Part shown: positions 1 through 7,642 of the stretch, one piece after another
Layout of the letters: each line of letters opens with the position of its first letter
Position numbering within the stretch: position 1 is the stretch's first letter
Assembly: GCA_029861795.1 (NCBI GenBank)
Contig: JAOTYS010000057.1
Span: forward strand, 1-15,486
Direction: 5' to 3'
DNA from: Gammaproteobacteria bacterium
GTDB taxonomy: Bacteria; Pseudomonadota; Gammaproteobacteria; Arenicellales; JAOTYS01
DNA length: 15,486 nt
Made by a program: the position numbers and the translations under genes
The notes under the pieces: generated by a model
What the model was told of the DNA's origin: nothing
The model's input: only the letters and a program-made list of their open reading frames with translations
Databases searched by the model: none

Positions 1-1
1 C

Positions 2-1219
2 GCCGGGTTACCCGTGTCAACCAGTCAGGCCATCGTCGGCGCCATAATCGGATGGAATTTGTTCAGTGGGTTCCCGACAGACACGGCGTCGCTCATCAAG
101 ATCGTTGGTACGTGGATCGCCTGTCCGTTGATAGCTGGCGTGCTCGGTGTGCTCATATTCAAGGTCACTACGGTGGTCGTGCGGTGGGCTAGGCTTCATA
201 TCTATAGACTCGACGCCTACACACGGCTCGGCCTGATTCTCGCCGGTGCCTTCGGCTCATATAGCCTCGGAGCCAACAATATTGCGAACGTCATGGGCGT
301 TTTTGTTTCGGCGAATCCGTTTACCACGTTTAATCTCGGCGACTTATTTGCCTTTACCGGTATTCAACAGCTGTTCCTGCTAGGCGCTATTGCGATCGGT
401 GTTGGTGTCTACACGTACTCAAAAAAGGTCATGTTGACAGTAGGTGGTGGCTTGCTTCCGCTATCCCCGGTGGCAGCCTGGGTTGTCGTGGTGGCCCATT
501 CCATTGTGCTGTTTATGTTCGCCTCACAAGGGCTCGAGCATGCTCTGGCGAACGCCGGCCTGCCCACCATTCCTTTGGTCCCAGTATCGAGTTCGCAAGC
601 AGTCGTGGGGGCGGTGATCGGAATCGGGCTTTTGAAGGGCGGTCGTGGTATTAAATGGCGTGTGCTGGCGAACATCGCATCCGGCTGGGTGACTACGCCG
701 CTAGTCGCATGCCTGGTGTGCTTCGTTGCTCTGTTCTTCTTGCAAAACGTGTTCAATCAACAAGTATACCGCGACGCTTCTTACGTCTTGTCGCAGCCGG
801 TGTTGGATCGGCTGGAAGCCGACGACATCGAAGTCAAGGCATTGGTGCGGCTCAAAGACCAAAGGTTCGACACCGTGAGAGGATTTAGAAAGGCTTTGCG
901 TGAGCGCATGGACCTCAGAGAAGAGGTCGAATCGAAGATTCTCTCGAGAGCACGGATCAGCCCCATCCTCATTAACAACAGCAAGATCTGGCAGCTCGAT
1001 AATACCTCGCTCACGAAGGGTCAGGTGTCCTCAATGTGGCCGCTCGTCGGGCGCAAGTTTGATCATCTGTGGATGCTGGATGATGCACTGGCGGATGCAA
1101 GCGAGGAATGGCGCTCCAAGCCTCCAACCAAACTCAACAAGCTGTTTAACCGGCATCTTGAGGCGCAGCGGCGTGAGGTGTATGGGGTGTTCCAGCTCGA
1201 GCTGCCGCAACCCGAATGA
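2..1219 (+). CDS. Inorganic phosphate transporter, PiT family (5'-truncated by window edge)
   Basis: Inner-membrane permease of the PiT family, which imports inorganic phosphate with a cation. The reading frame is open to the left edge, so the start lies outside; the GTG at 14 is internal. It encodes the conserved LPVSTSQAIVGAIIG motif, which closes the first PiT repeat. The second repeat follows, opening with SLGANNIANVMG (about residue 85 counted from the GTG) and closing with PVSSSQAVVGAVIG (about residue 195). Hydrophobic helices fill the stretch up to about residue 250. After that comes a charged, soluble C-terminal tail of about 150 residues that I do not recognise and that is unusual for PiT proteins. 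The gene converges on ppk1, separated by 88 bp, so uptake and polyphosphate storage are neighbours. The family call is strong; the driving cation (H+ or Na+) cannot be read from the sequence. Confidence 0.9.
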   Translation, partial: AGLPVSTSQAIVGAIIGWNLFSGFPTDTASLIKIVGTWIACPLIAGVLGVLIFKVTTVVVRWARLHIYRLDAYTRLGLILAGAFGSYSLGANNIANVMGVFVSANPFTTFNLGDLFAFTGIQQLFLLGAIAIGVGVYTYSKKVMLTVGGGLLPLSPVAAWVVVVAHSIVLFMFASQGLEHALANAGLPTIPLVPVSSSQAVVGAVIGIGLLKGGRGIKWRVLANIASGWVTTPLVACLVCFVALFFLQNVFNQQVYRDASYVLSQPVLDRLEADDIEVKALVRLKDQRFDTVRGFRKALRERMDLREEVESKILSRARISPILINNSKIWQLDNTSLTKGQVSSMWPLVGRKFDHLWMLDDALADASEEWRSKPPTKLNKLFNRHLEAQRREVYGVFQLELPQPE

Positions 1220-1307
1220 ACGGTATCGCTGCCGATCTCTTGAATGACGGCATCACGCCCTGAGAGGGACTGAGTATCTATAAGGGGTCGAAAGCCATAA
1301 AATAGAA

Positions 1308-3578
1308 TTATTCTGGGCGGGGTACGTTGCGGTGGCCGATTCCCTGTGGTTTTCTCTTCTTGAGGCGGCGCACACCCTTCAAACGCGCCTCGGCGTATTC
1401 GATCAACAAGGACTGACTGCCCTTGACGCCTTCGTCTTTTGGCTTGAATTGTCGATAGTCACCGTTGGGTTGCATTTCCCAAGCGTTTCGTTGATCAGCC
1501 AGATAAACGTCTAGGATTTTGCGTAGCTCTTGACGGGATAGCGTGTCTTCCACTGGCGCGACCACTTCCACGCGATGCTCCAGATTGCGCTTCATGGCAT
1601 CAGCGGAACCTATGTAATATTCCTCGTCACCTCCATTGCGGAAGTAGTAAATACGACTGTGCTCCAGGAAACGACCGACAATACTGATCACTCTAATATT
1701 GTCGGACAACCCTTCAATTCCGGGGCGCAAGCGACAACTATCGCGGACAATGAGCTCGATCCTCACACCGGCCTGTGACGCTTCGTACAGCGCCCTGGCG
1801 ATGTCCACATCTTCCAGGGCATTCAACTTGAACTGAATCAGACCGGGTTCCTTTTTTGTATGTTTTTCAACTTCGCGGCGAATTTTTGTGAGTAACGCCC
1901 GCTTCAATTCTTTCGGTGCCGGAAGAACTTTCTGGTAGTCGCGTTTCGGTGTGTATCCGGTGGTAAGGTAATTGAACAACTCTGTCAGATCGCTGCCAAC
2001 AACCTGATCACAAGTCAGCATACCCAGATCGCTATAGAGGCGCGCCGTACCGGCGTGGTAATTGCCCGTACCGATATGGGCATAGCGCTTCAAGCCGGTG
2101 TAATCATGTCGCACCACCAGGATTACTTTACAGTGCGTCTTGAGACCCATTACTCCATAGGTGACGTGGATACCCACTTCCTCTAAGCGGCTCGCCCAAC
2201 GTATATTAGCCGCTTCATCGAAACGTGCTTTTAATTCAACGACCACCGCAACCTGCTTGCCGTTCTGGGCGGCGCTGATGAGGTAGTCGATGGCTTTGGT
2301 AGAGCTGGAAGTCCGATATAGCGTCATTTTTATGGCTCGGACTTTGGGATCACGACTTGCTTCCTTTAAAAAGCGTTCAACGGTGGTCGAAAACGAAACG
2401 TAGGGGTGGTGAAGCAGAATCGAGCCAGCTTCACGTATTGCGTAAAAGATGTTGGGCGCATCAATCAGTTTAGGATGATCAATCGGATGGTGAGGAGTAT
2501 CGTGGAGTGCGGGTATTTCCAGAGCACTAAGCTGAAACAAGTCCTGCATCGCCATCATACCTTTAGTTTCGAAGACATCGGCGTTTTGATCGAGGCCTAG
2601 CTCTGCACCCAGCATTCCCCTCCGCCATGTGTCCATGTCTTTCTGCACCACCAGGCGTACGATCCGAGCAAACTTTCGACCACGGACCTCTGACTCGATC
2701 ATCGCCAGTAGATCGTCGGCTTGATCTGTGTCCCTGGACGAATTCGCATTTCGAGTTACATGGAAGAGCTCGCACGCGTCAATTTCCATTTTGGGAAACA
2801 GGAGATCCAGGTTATTAGACATCACTTGTTCTAATGACACGAACCGTCTTGAATCTCCGATTCGGAGAAAACGGGGAATCCCCGAGCCGACGGGGACCTT
2901 CACCCGGGCGCGCAATGCCTCATCCTCACCGCGATTACGCAGCGTCACCAGTAAGTTTAGCGAAAGATTTGAAATGAACGGAAAGGGGTGCGCCGAATCT
3001 ACTGCCTGTGGCGTGACTAGTGGAAAGATGTTCTCCAAGTAATAGGCGCGTAACGCCTGTTTATCTTCATCATCGAGAGCATCGTAGGAGAGCACGCTAA
3101 CGCCATTGCTATCGAGCTCTTTGAGCAAGCGCGATAACAAAACTTCCTTTTCTTCCTCTATTTCCCGCACAACTTCACAACATTCGTCGATTTGCTGTTG
3201 GGGTGTTCGCCCATCAACAGTCAGATCCTGTACCCCGGCACCGACCTGTTGTTTCAGACCGCCGATACGCTTCATGAAAAATTCGTCGAGATTGGAACTA
3301 ACGATGGCGACAAATTTGAGGCGTTCCAATAACGGTGTTCGTTCATCTTGTGCTTCGTGCAATACGCGTCGGCAAAACTCGAGCCAGGTGAGCTCACGGT
3401 TGAGGTAATATTGGGAAGAAGACAGATCATGCTCGATCTTTGCGGGCGATTTCTTTTCACCAACCGCGGTAATCACAGCAGCCGGTTTGGTTTCCCGGAC
3501 AGTCGGATCGACTTTGGGCACAACGTTGAGCGAGACCCGCCCTTGAGTGTCTTTGGTGTCTTTGGCCTCTTTCTTCAT
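1308..3578 (-). CDS. ppk1: Polyphosphate kinase 1
   Basis: Reversibly polymerises the gamma-phosphate of ATP into inorganic polyphosphate. The 756-residue protein has the full PPK1 layout. The N-terminal domain begins at YLNRELTWLEF (about 58), after a 57-residue low-complexity extension that E. coli PPK lacks. The head domain follows, then two phospholipase-D-like catalytic domains. The autophosphorylated histidine is H482 in LKTHCKV (equivalent to E. coli His435). The second conserved site is H501 in RYAHIGTGN, and H640 in FLEHSRIYYF matches E. coli His592. The ATG at 3578 is preceded by GGAGAG at a good spacing (3585-3590). No convincing PhoB box is visible upstream, although this gene is commonly under phosphate control. 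The protein looks intact and functional. Confidence 0.97.
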   Translation of the reverse strand: MKKEAKDTKDTQGRVSLNVVPKVDPTVRETKPAAVITAVGEKKSPAKIEHDLSSSQYYLNRELTWLEFCRRVLHEAQDERTPLLERLKFVAIVSSNLDEFFMKRIGGLKQQVGAGVQDLTVDGRTPQQQIDECCEVVREIEEEKEVLLSRLLKELDSNGVSVLSYDALDDEDKQALRAYYLENIFPLVTPQAVDSAHPFPFISNLSLNLLVTLRNRGEDEALRARVKVPVGSGIPRFLRIGDSRRFVSLEQVMSNNLDLLFPKMEIDACELFHVTRNANSSRDTDQADDLLAMIESEVRGRKFARIVRLVVQKDMDTWRRGMLGAELGLDQNADVFETKGMMAMQDLFQLSALEIPALHDTPHHPIDHPKLIDAPNIFYAIREAGSILLHHPYVSFSTTVERFLKEASRDPKVRAIKMTLYRTSSSTKAIDYLISAAQNGKQVAVVVELKARFDEAANIRWASRLEEVGIHVTYGVMGLKTHCKVILVVRHDYTGLKRYAHIGTGNYHAGTARLYSDLGMLTCDQVVGSDLTELFNYLTTGYTPKRDYQKVLPAPKELKRALLTKIRREVEKHTKKEPGLIQFKLNALEDVDIARALYEASQAGVRIELIVRDSCRLRPGIEGLSDNIRVISIVGRFLEHSRIYYFRNGGDEEYYIGSADAMKRNLEHRVEVVAPVEDTLSRQELRKILDVYLADQRNAWEMQPNGDYRQFKPKDEGVKGSQSLLIEYAEARLKGVRRLKKRKPQGIGHRNVPRPE

Positions 3579-3943
3579 CGGTTTCTCTCCAATACAGTCT
3601 CAGAATAACTCATCCACACACAGCTGGATCACTTCGAGTAGAGCTCGGATACGAAGGTCTGATCGGTCATCGGTGGACGCGGAGACTTAACTATACCTGA
3701 ATCACAATTCGCTCAATAAATTTATCGGCCAGTCCAGCGACAATTCTCATAACATCAAAGGATATTTTAGCCTTTTCGATCGAGGTGCCGCTTCACTAAA
3801 AATATTAGTAATTTGGCGGGCCTTAGAGGCCTGGCCCCCATTAGGATGTTTACACGTGTCTAAGTGGGAAAACAACATGCATTACTATGCAACACGCGTC
3901 ATCCCTGCCTGTCACATGAGATGAAGTATTGGCTATCGAATCT
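3579..3943. other. 365-bp intergenic region upstream of ppk1
   Basis: No credible gene is present. The region must hold the ppk1 promoter and the end of the DUF2726 transcript. It contains several short perfect dyads: ACTAA-N5-TTAGT (3795-3809), a GC-rich GGCCT-N3-AGGCC hairpin (about 3821-3833), the 8-bp palindrome ACACGTGT (about 3852-3859) and TGCAT-TACT-ATGCA (3878-3891). The GC-rich hairpin has no adjoining T-run, so I do not call it an intrinsic terminator. I looked for a PhoB box and found only weak half-sites. Confidence 0.4.
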
Positions 3944-4609
3944 CTAGCGGCTACTGGCTATAGGATTGGCTTGATCGTCTGAATTGCTTGGCAGCCTCAT
4001 ACCCAAGGTTCTGCGGCGTGGTGTGCCGCAAGAGCCTTTTTGTTTTCTTGTCCGGCTTGATGTCGGATAGTCTTCGTCTGTTAGCGACCTCGCCAATTCC
4101 GGATTTACGCTTAAGTGCATGTCAGCGTTAGCTGGCTGCAATGCTTTCAGCGCACTCAGCAAGTTAGCTATATGCTTAGCATCACTTACGTGCCGTGCCG
4201 AGATCCGAAATACAGGGATATTGGCGGAACTTAGAAGTCGGTCCGTTCTTTCCTCTCGTGAGGCGCGAGACGTCCTCTTTTCTAGTTCGACTATAGCTTG
4301 GACTGCAAAATCCTTGTTACAGATGACGTAATCCGCCACTTTTCGGCGTAGCTTCCGCCGTAGGGCATCACGTGCTGTACCTTTGCAAAACAGGAACTTG
4401 CTCAAACTTACCTTGGGCAATACGATTTGTTCATTCAATCGTTTGACCAGGGTCCAATAAAGTACTTGTTCCGAGTCCGACAAAAGTCTTTTTGAATGAA
4501 GCGTGGCAGCCAGGCTAGCGTTTAGCGTTTTATGTCTATTTCTTGCGCTATGCGCCACCGCGATGAGCAAACTAAGCATCAAGACAAACAACAGATAGAA
4601 CAGCTCCAT
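3944..4609 (-). CDS. Membrane-anchored DUF2726 (nuclease-like) protein
   Basis: A 221-residue protein with one N-terminal membrane helix (residues 2-20, ELFYLLFVLMLSLLIAVAH). A DUF2726-type domain follows at about 42-145: LSDSEQVLYWTLVKRL, VLPKVSLSKFL, VADYVICNKD, AIVELEKR and SANIPVFRISAR. DUF2726 is related to PD-(D/E)XK nuclease folds. D93 and the E108-L-E110-K111 stretch are the candidate active-site residues, but a substrate is not known. The C-terminal 65 residues are polar, Ser/Arg-rich and probably disordered. The start is supported by a strong AAGGGGGA ribosome-binding site about 9 bases upstream of the ATG. The gene stands alone between ppk1 and the TAXI-like gene, with gaps of more than 280 bp on both sides, so it is probably transcribed by itself. 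Confidence 0.8.
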   Translation of the reverse strand: MELFYLLFVLMLSLLIAVAHSARNRHKTLNASLAATLHSKRLLSDSEQVLYWTLVKRLNEQIVLPKVSLSKFLFCKGTARDALRRKLRRKVADYVICNKDFAVQAIVELEKRTSRASREERTDRLLSSANIPVFRISARHVSDAKHIANLLSALKALQPANADMHLSVNPELARSLTDEDYPTSSRTRKQKGSCGTPRRRTLGMRLPSNSDDQANPIASSR

Positions 4610-4720
4610 CAGCGTATCCCCCTTTAGAGTATTTATTAGATGTTTCTTATCGTTAGCGAGTATTACGAATTCGATCTAACAGAGCAATAGTGTCGGTAGA
4701 CTATTACTTGGTTGAGACAA

Positions 4721-4737
4721 GATTGTTGATAACAATC
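4721..4737. promoter_or_regulatory. Perfect inverted repeat GATTGTT-GAT-AACAATC, operator-like
   Basis: Seven-base perfect arms around a 3-base spacer, 112 bp upstream of the DUF2726 start and 160 bp past the end of the TAXI-like gene. No T-run follows on either strand, so a protein-binding site is more likely than a terminator. The regulator is not identifiable. Confidence 0.4.
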
Positions 4738-4896
4738 AATTAGATCAACATGAAAATTAAAGGAAGTTACAATCGATTAATCACTCGCTTCGGTGGGTAG
4801 CGCTTGTAGATCGTGGCGACAGACTACGTCGTAGTAATGACAGCACCACTTCACCGCCGGGGAACCACGCCGACAGATGAGTCCCCAGCAACTCGA

Positions 4897-5421
4897 TCAA
4901 TCGCCTTGAAGAAACTCTCGAGAGCCAGGATGCAACGGTATCTCCAATTCTCCAATTTCATGGAAGTTCGCTTCGGTGTGCTGCATCAATGTTGAGGTAA
5001 CAAGGTACGCATGCTCTACCGGAAAATTTTGTCGACAGATCAGCAGAAAGTCGTCCACGGCAAATAACGCCCGTAATTCCAAAGGTCCGTAGTCCCCAAA
5101 CGGTGGATCGCCCCGCATCAACGCGACTGCCTGCAAACTCGGCAGCAGCGCAACGTCGAACTGGCCTGTGGCCAACAAACTTGCGATACGTATGCTGTTG
5201 GGCGCGCGCGCGACCCGTGCCTGACTATGCGGGAGCTGTTCCGCCAGTATTGCGGCTAACTGCCTCCCCAAGGGATAAGATTCCTCGACGGATTTATCGG
5301 TTGCGATGAGCAGATGCTTCTTACGATATACCACCCACTGTTGGTACGGCGTATGTGCGCGGCTGACGCCGACGAGTAGCCCGCCCGCGAGCAAACCAAG
5401 CATGGTTCGGCGAGATATCAT
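4897..5421 (-). CDS. Short, single-lobe TAXI-type substrate-binding protein with Tat-like signal
   Basis: A 174-residue exported protein resembling the TAXI solute receptors of TRAP transporters. The start chosen is the ATG at 5421, giving MISRRTMLGLLAGGLLVG, a Tat-like signal with twin arginines and a hydrophobic core. A GTG start at 5490 would bury this signal and overlap the upstream gene by 17 bp, with no better ribosome-binding site. The mature part shows TAXI features: YPLGRQLAAILAEQLP, then RIASLLATGQFDVALL, then LRALFAVDDFLLICR, then IPLHPGSREFLQ near the end. Usual TAXI proteins are about 320 residues. Here the N- and C-terminal parts of lobe I are joined directly and the middle lobe of about 110-120 residues is missing, yet the frame is intact. 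It lies 52 bp downstream of the secreted formamidase-like gene on the same strand, so the two are probably co-transcribed. Whether it binds a ligand is uncertain. Confidence 0.7.
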   Translation of the reverse strand: MISRRTMLGLLAGGLLVGVSRAHTPYQQWVVYRKKHLLIATDKSVEESYPLGRQLAAILAEQLPHSQARVARAPNSIRIASLLATGQFDVALLPSLQAVALMRGDPPFGDYGPLELRALFAVDDFLLICRQNFPVEHAYLVTSTLMQHTEANFHEIGELEIPLHPGSREFLQGD

Positions 5422-5473
5422 TTTGCGGGACCCAGCAACGAGAGGAAAACGTCGCTGGGTCGGTGCAAAACTG

Positions 5474-6727
5474 CTATTTGACAAAGACACCCTTGTTGAG
5501 AACGGCTGTCATAACGTAATTCGGCACGTCTACAACCTGTCCCACTCTAAGATCCACAGCAACGCTGCACAGAATATAAGCTTGCTCGGGGGTGAGACCA
5601 TAGTTGCGCACGATGTGATCGATCATTTCCAGCAGAGCATAGCGTGCGGCGAGCGTCAGATCCTCTGATAGGTTTTCGAGATCGGTGATCTTCTGCGAAT
5701 CGATATAGGTTAGAAAGGGTGGTACTTCGCCCTTACCCTTAAGCGGCAACCCGACAGTCTGGTGGAACGATGACGGCTCCATGTTTTTGATCTGCTCACC
5801 GCCCTCAACTTGCGGCGATTTAATAACCTCGCCTTGACCTTGGCGAATTTCGGCGACCACAGTGATCTTGGCACCCATCTCGATTGCTGTGCCCGATACT
5901 TCGCCGTCTCCCTGAGCGTAATGAACATCGCCCACAAATAGCCCACACCCGTCGATGAAGCAGGGCAGCAATAAGATCGTCCCAATTTGCATCTGTTGTA
6001 CGTCCATATTGCCGCCATTCTCCCGCGGCGGAATGGTACGCAAACAGTCATCCTTATGGGTGCCTTCTGTCCCACATACTGCGGCAGGTAACGCGCCCAA
6101 CGGTTGTGGCAACAATGCCACACCGCCCGCGGTTGCGAGTTCTGCCTCTCGAGTCTTCCATGCGGCTACTTCAGGTTCTCCCGGCAGCACACCGATCGAT
6201 CCAGGGAAGGCCTCATAGGGTACTCTTACGCCGGGCATTTGATCAGACTCGGCGTGGGTGCGAGTCAGTTTCCAGTTAACAAGATAAGGTTCGGTGTATT
6301 TGTCACGCAGAAATCCAAAGCCCGGCACGATCACGGTGTATCCATATTGGTCTGGCTCGATGTCTACTAGTGTCACCGCGAGTACATCACCGCGCTTGGC
6401 ACCTTCTATGTAGACAGGCCCAGTCATCGGATGCACGAGATTCAAATCCACCGCCGTCACATCGTCTGCAATCGAGTCTAGTGAAAGGTCCGCATCTAAT
6501 GCGTCCCGCGTGTGGAACACGATATAGTCCCCGGGGTTGGCACGGGCCACCGGAGCTATCGCTGGGTTATAGCGGTTAAAGCAGTTGTCGTCATCGGCGC
6601 AGTGCGAGCCGGTTTTCTTGATCTCCACCACGTTTTGCCAGGTTACGTCGGTAGTATCGGCATGACTTGACGACACAAACGTCGCCATAATCAGCACAGA
6701 AGCAGATGTAGCGATAAATTTATTCAC
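5474..6727 (-). CDS. Secreted acetamidase/formamidase family protein
   Basis: A 417-residue member of the FmdA/AmdA family, whose characterised members hydrolyse formamide or acetamide to ammonia and the acid. Family motifs are TGPVYIEGAKRGD (about 102-114), PRENGGNMD (234-242) and GDVHYAQGDGEVSGTAIEM (266-284). The start chosen is the GTG at 6727. It has a perfect GGAGG seven bases upstream and opens a signal peptide, NKFIATSASVLIMATFVSSSHA, cleaved before DTTD. The open frame extends 59 codons further upstream, but that extension has no ribosome-binding site and would spoil the signal. Characterised formamidases are cytoplasmic, so export is notable. Cysteines near 43/49, 218/228 and 256/261 fit disulfides in a periplasmic protein. 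The true amide substrate is unknown. The gene lies downstream of the flavodoxin-like gene and is followed closely by the TAXI-like gene. Confidence 0.88.
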   Translation of the reverse strand: MNKFIATSASVLIMATFVSSSHADTTDVTWQNVVEIKKTGSHCADDDNCFNRYNPAIAPVARANPGDYIVFHTRDALDADLSLDSIADDVTAVDLNLVHPMTGPVYIEGAKRGDVLAVTLVDIEPDQYGYTVIVPGFGFLRDKYTEPYLVNWKLTRTHAESDQMPGVRVPYEAFPGSIGVLPGEPEVAAWKTREAELATAGGVALLPQPLGALPAAVCGTEGTHKDDCLRTIPPRENGGNMDVQQMQIGTILLLPCFIDGCGLFVGDVHYAQGDGEVSGTAIEMGAKITVVAEIRQGQGEVIKSPQVEGGEQIKNMEPSSFHQTVGLPLKGKGEVPPFLTYIDSQKITDLENLSEDLTLAARYALLEMIDHIVRNYGLTPEQAYILCSVAVDLRVGQVVDVPNYVMTAVLNKGVFVK

Positions 6728-6734
6728 GGTTTTT

Positions 6735-6739
6735 CCTCC
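6735..6739 (-). promoter_or_regulatory. Ribosome-binding site GGAGG deciding the formamidase-like start
   Basis: Perfect Shine-Dalgarno core seven bases upstream of the GTG at 6727. This start yields a clean signal peptide and excludes the longer upstream-extended frame. Confidence 0.8.
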
Positions 6740-6937
6740 ATCGCATATCGAAATAGAACACCTAGATCTTGGATCGTTTGAACAGAGCTGGGTATACGAT
6801 AGTGAGCAAGTTACCACGTAGGGGCAGATGGCGGCGAACATTGTCCGACCCCATGGGTCGGTTAGGCGAAAGCTGTTTAAGGGTTGGACTGACTTACTGT
6901 GCACTGCGTGGCGAATACGACCTTATGTATTAGTATC

Positions 6938-6952
6938 GTTATTTATGATAAC
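6938..6952. promoter_or_regulatory. AT-rich dyad GTTAT-N5-ATAAC upstream of the formamidase-like gene
   Basis: The 265-bp gap between the flavodoxin-like stop and the formamidase-like GTG ends in a strongly AT-rich stretch (about 6925-6980). It contains this perfect 5-bp dyad and, nearby, a second GTTATC half (about 6968-6974). This is a plausible promoter/operator zone for the formamidase-like gene, but no clear -35/-10 pair can be picked out. Confidence 0.25.
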
Positions 6953-6992
6953 ACCTTGATATATTTATGTTATCTCTATCGTTACGCGCGCA

Positions 6993-7454
6993 CTAGAATA
7001 TCCCTGCCTCCAGGCCTGCCGCCATCACCATTCCTAGCTCTTCGCAGGGCTCAATCCATTCTTCCCTGAAGACCCCAGACATTACTATTGGCTCCTGAAC
7101 CGCCCGCCAGCGTAAACCTGTCACAATACGTTCAACGCTTGTGCGAGCCCCAGTACCATCGTTGCCGCCTTTGACAAACAGGGTGTACGGAAGAGCTTCT
7201 GTCTTGTCTAAACATGGATAATAGATGCGGTCGAAGAAATCCTTTAGCGCACCGCTCATATAGCCGAAGTTCTCCGTCGTACCTAGGATAATCGCATTCG
7301 CCTGCAACACGTCGCTGGCATCGGCCTGAAGCGGTGGAATCAACCGAACGTTCACGCCGTCTATGGCTTCGTGCGATGCCCCACGAACCACAGCGTCAGT
7401 TAATGACTGCATGTTAGGAGACGGGCTATGGGACACAATCAACAATTGATACAT
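6993..7454 (-). CDS. Flavodoxin-like / NADPH-dependent FMN reductase family protein
   Basis: A 153-residue flavodoxin-fold protein, probably binding FMN. The N-terminal strand LLIVSHSPSPNMQSL carries the phosphate-binding loop. IILGTTENFGYMSGALKDFFDRIYYP (split here only by naming: about 56-80) is the characteristic second FMN-contacting loop of WrbA/flavodoxin-type proteins. TLFVKGGNDGTGA is the third loop. The start is ATG at 7454, without an obvious Shine-Dalgarno sequence. It is transcribed away from the DUF1989 gene, 188 bp apart, and is followed on the same strand by the formamidase-like gene 265 bp on. Its redox partner is not evident. WrbA proper is longer (about 200 residues), so I do not assign that name. 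Confidence 0.8.
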   Translation of the reverse strand: MYQLLIVSHSPSPNMQSLTDAVVRGASHEAIDGVNVRLIPPLQADASDVLQANAIILGTTENFGYMSGALKDFFDRIYYPCLDKTEALPYTLFVKGGNDGTGARTSVERIVTGLRWRAVQEPIVMSGVFREEWIEPCEELGMVMAAGLEAGIF

Positions 7455-7591
7455 AGGAAATGTGCCGTTTTACGAGTTTGGTCGAGGACACGGCGTACCT
7501 CGATTTGAACGTAATTGTCGCGGTCCCGCCAGGGATTACCCATCTCTTGTGCGCCAGGACCCGTCAACGAACCACGTATTTGTTTTCCTTA

Positions 7592-7616
7592 TATAATATG
7601 TCCAATATCCATTGGA
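7592..7616 (+). promoter_or_regulatory. Putative -10 (TATAAT) and operator-like dyad before DUF1989 gene
   Basis: A consensus TATAAT lies at 7592-7597. A perfect inverted repeat, TCCAAT-ATCC-ATTGGA, follows immediately at 7601-7616, about where transcription would begin. No good -35 lies at 16-18 bp spacing, which fits an activator-dependent or otherwise regulated promoter. The dyad sits in the shared divergent region and could control both the DUF1989-DUF1638 pair and the opposing flavodoxin-like gene. Confidence 0.4.
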
Positions 7617-7642
7617 ATTTCTAGACACGGAGAACCACACCC

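Noticed and set aside
3819..3839. Intrinsic terminator in the GGCC-rich hairpin
   Set aside because: The hairpin is short and no T-run follows on either strand.
3579..3943. PhoB box upstream of ppk1
   Set aside because: Only isolated half-site-like matches were found; no pair of CTGTCA-type repeats at the right spacing.
4750..4800. 16-codon frame starting MKIKGSYNRL on the plus strand
   Set aside because: It has no Shine-Dalgarno sequence and no context; it is too short to support.
4813..4995. 60-codon open frame on the plus strand
   Set aside because: It overlaps the TAXI-like gene in antisense, has no ribosome-binding site and shows no protein-like pattern.
5422..5490. Longer start (GTG 5490) for the TAXI-like gene
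   Set aside because: It would put 23 polar residues before the twin-arginine signal and overlap the previous gene.
6728..6904. 59-codon N-terminal extension of the formamidase-like gene
   Set aside because: There is no ribosome-binding site, and it would bury the signal peptide; GTG 6727 has a perfect GGAGG.
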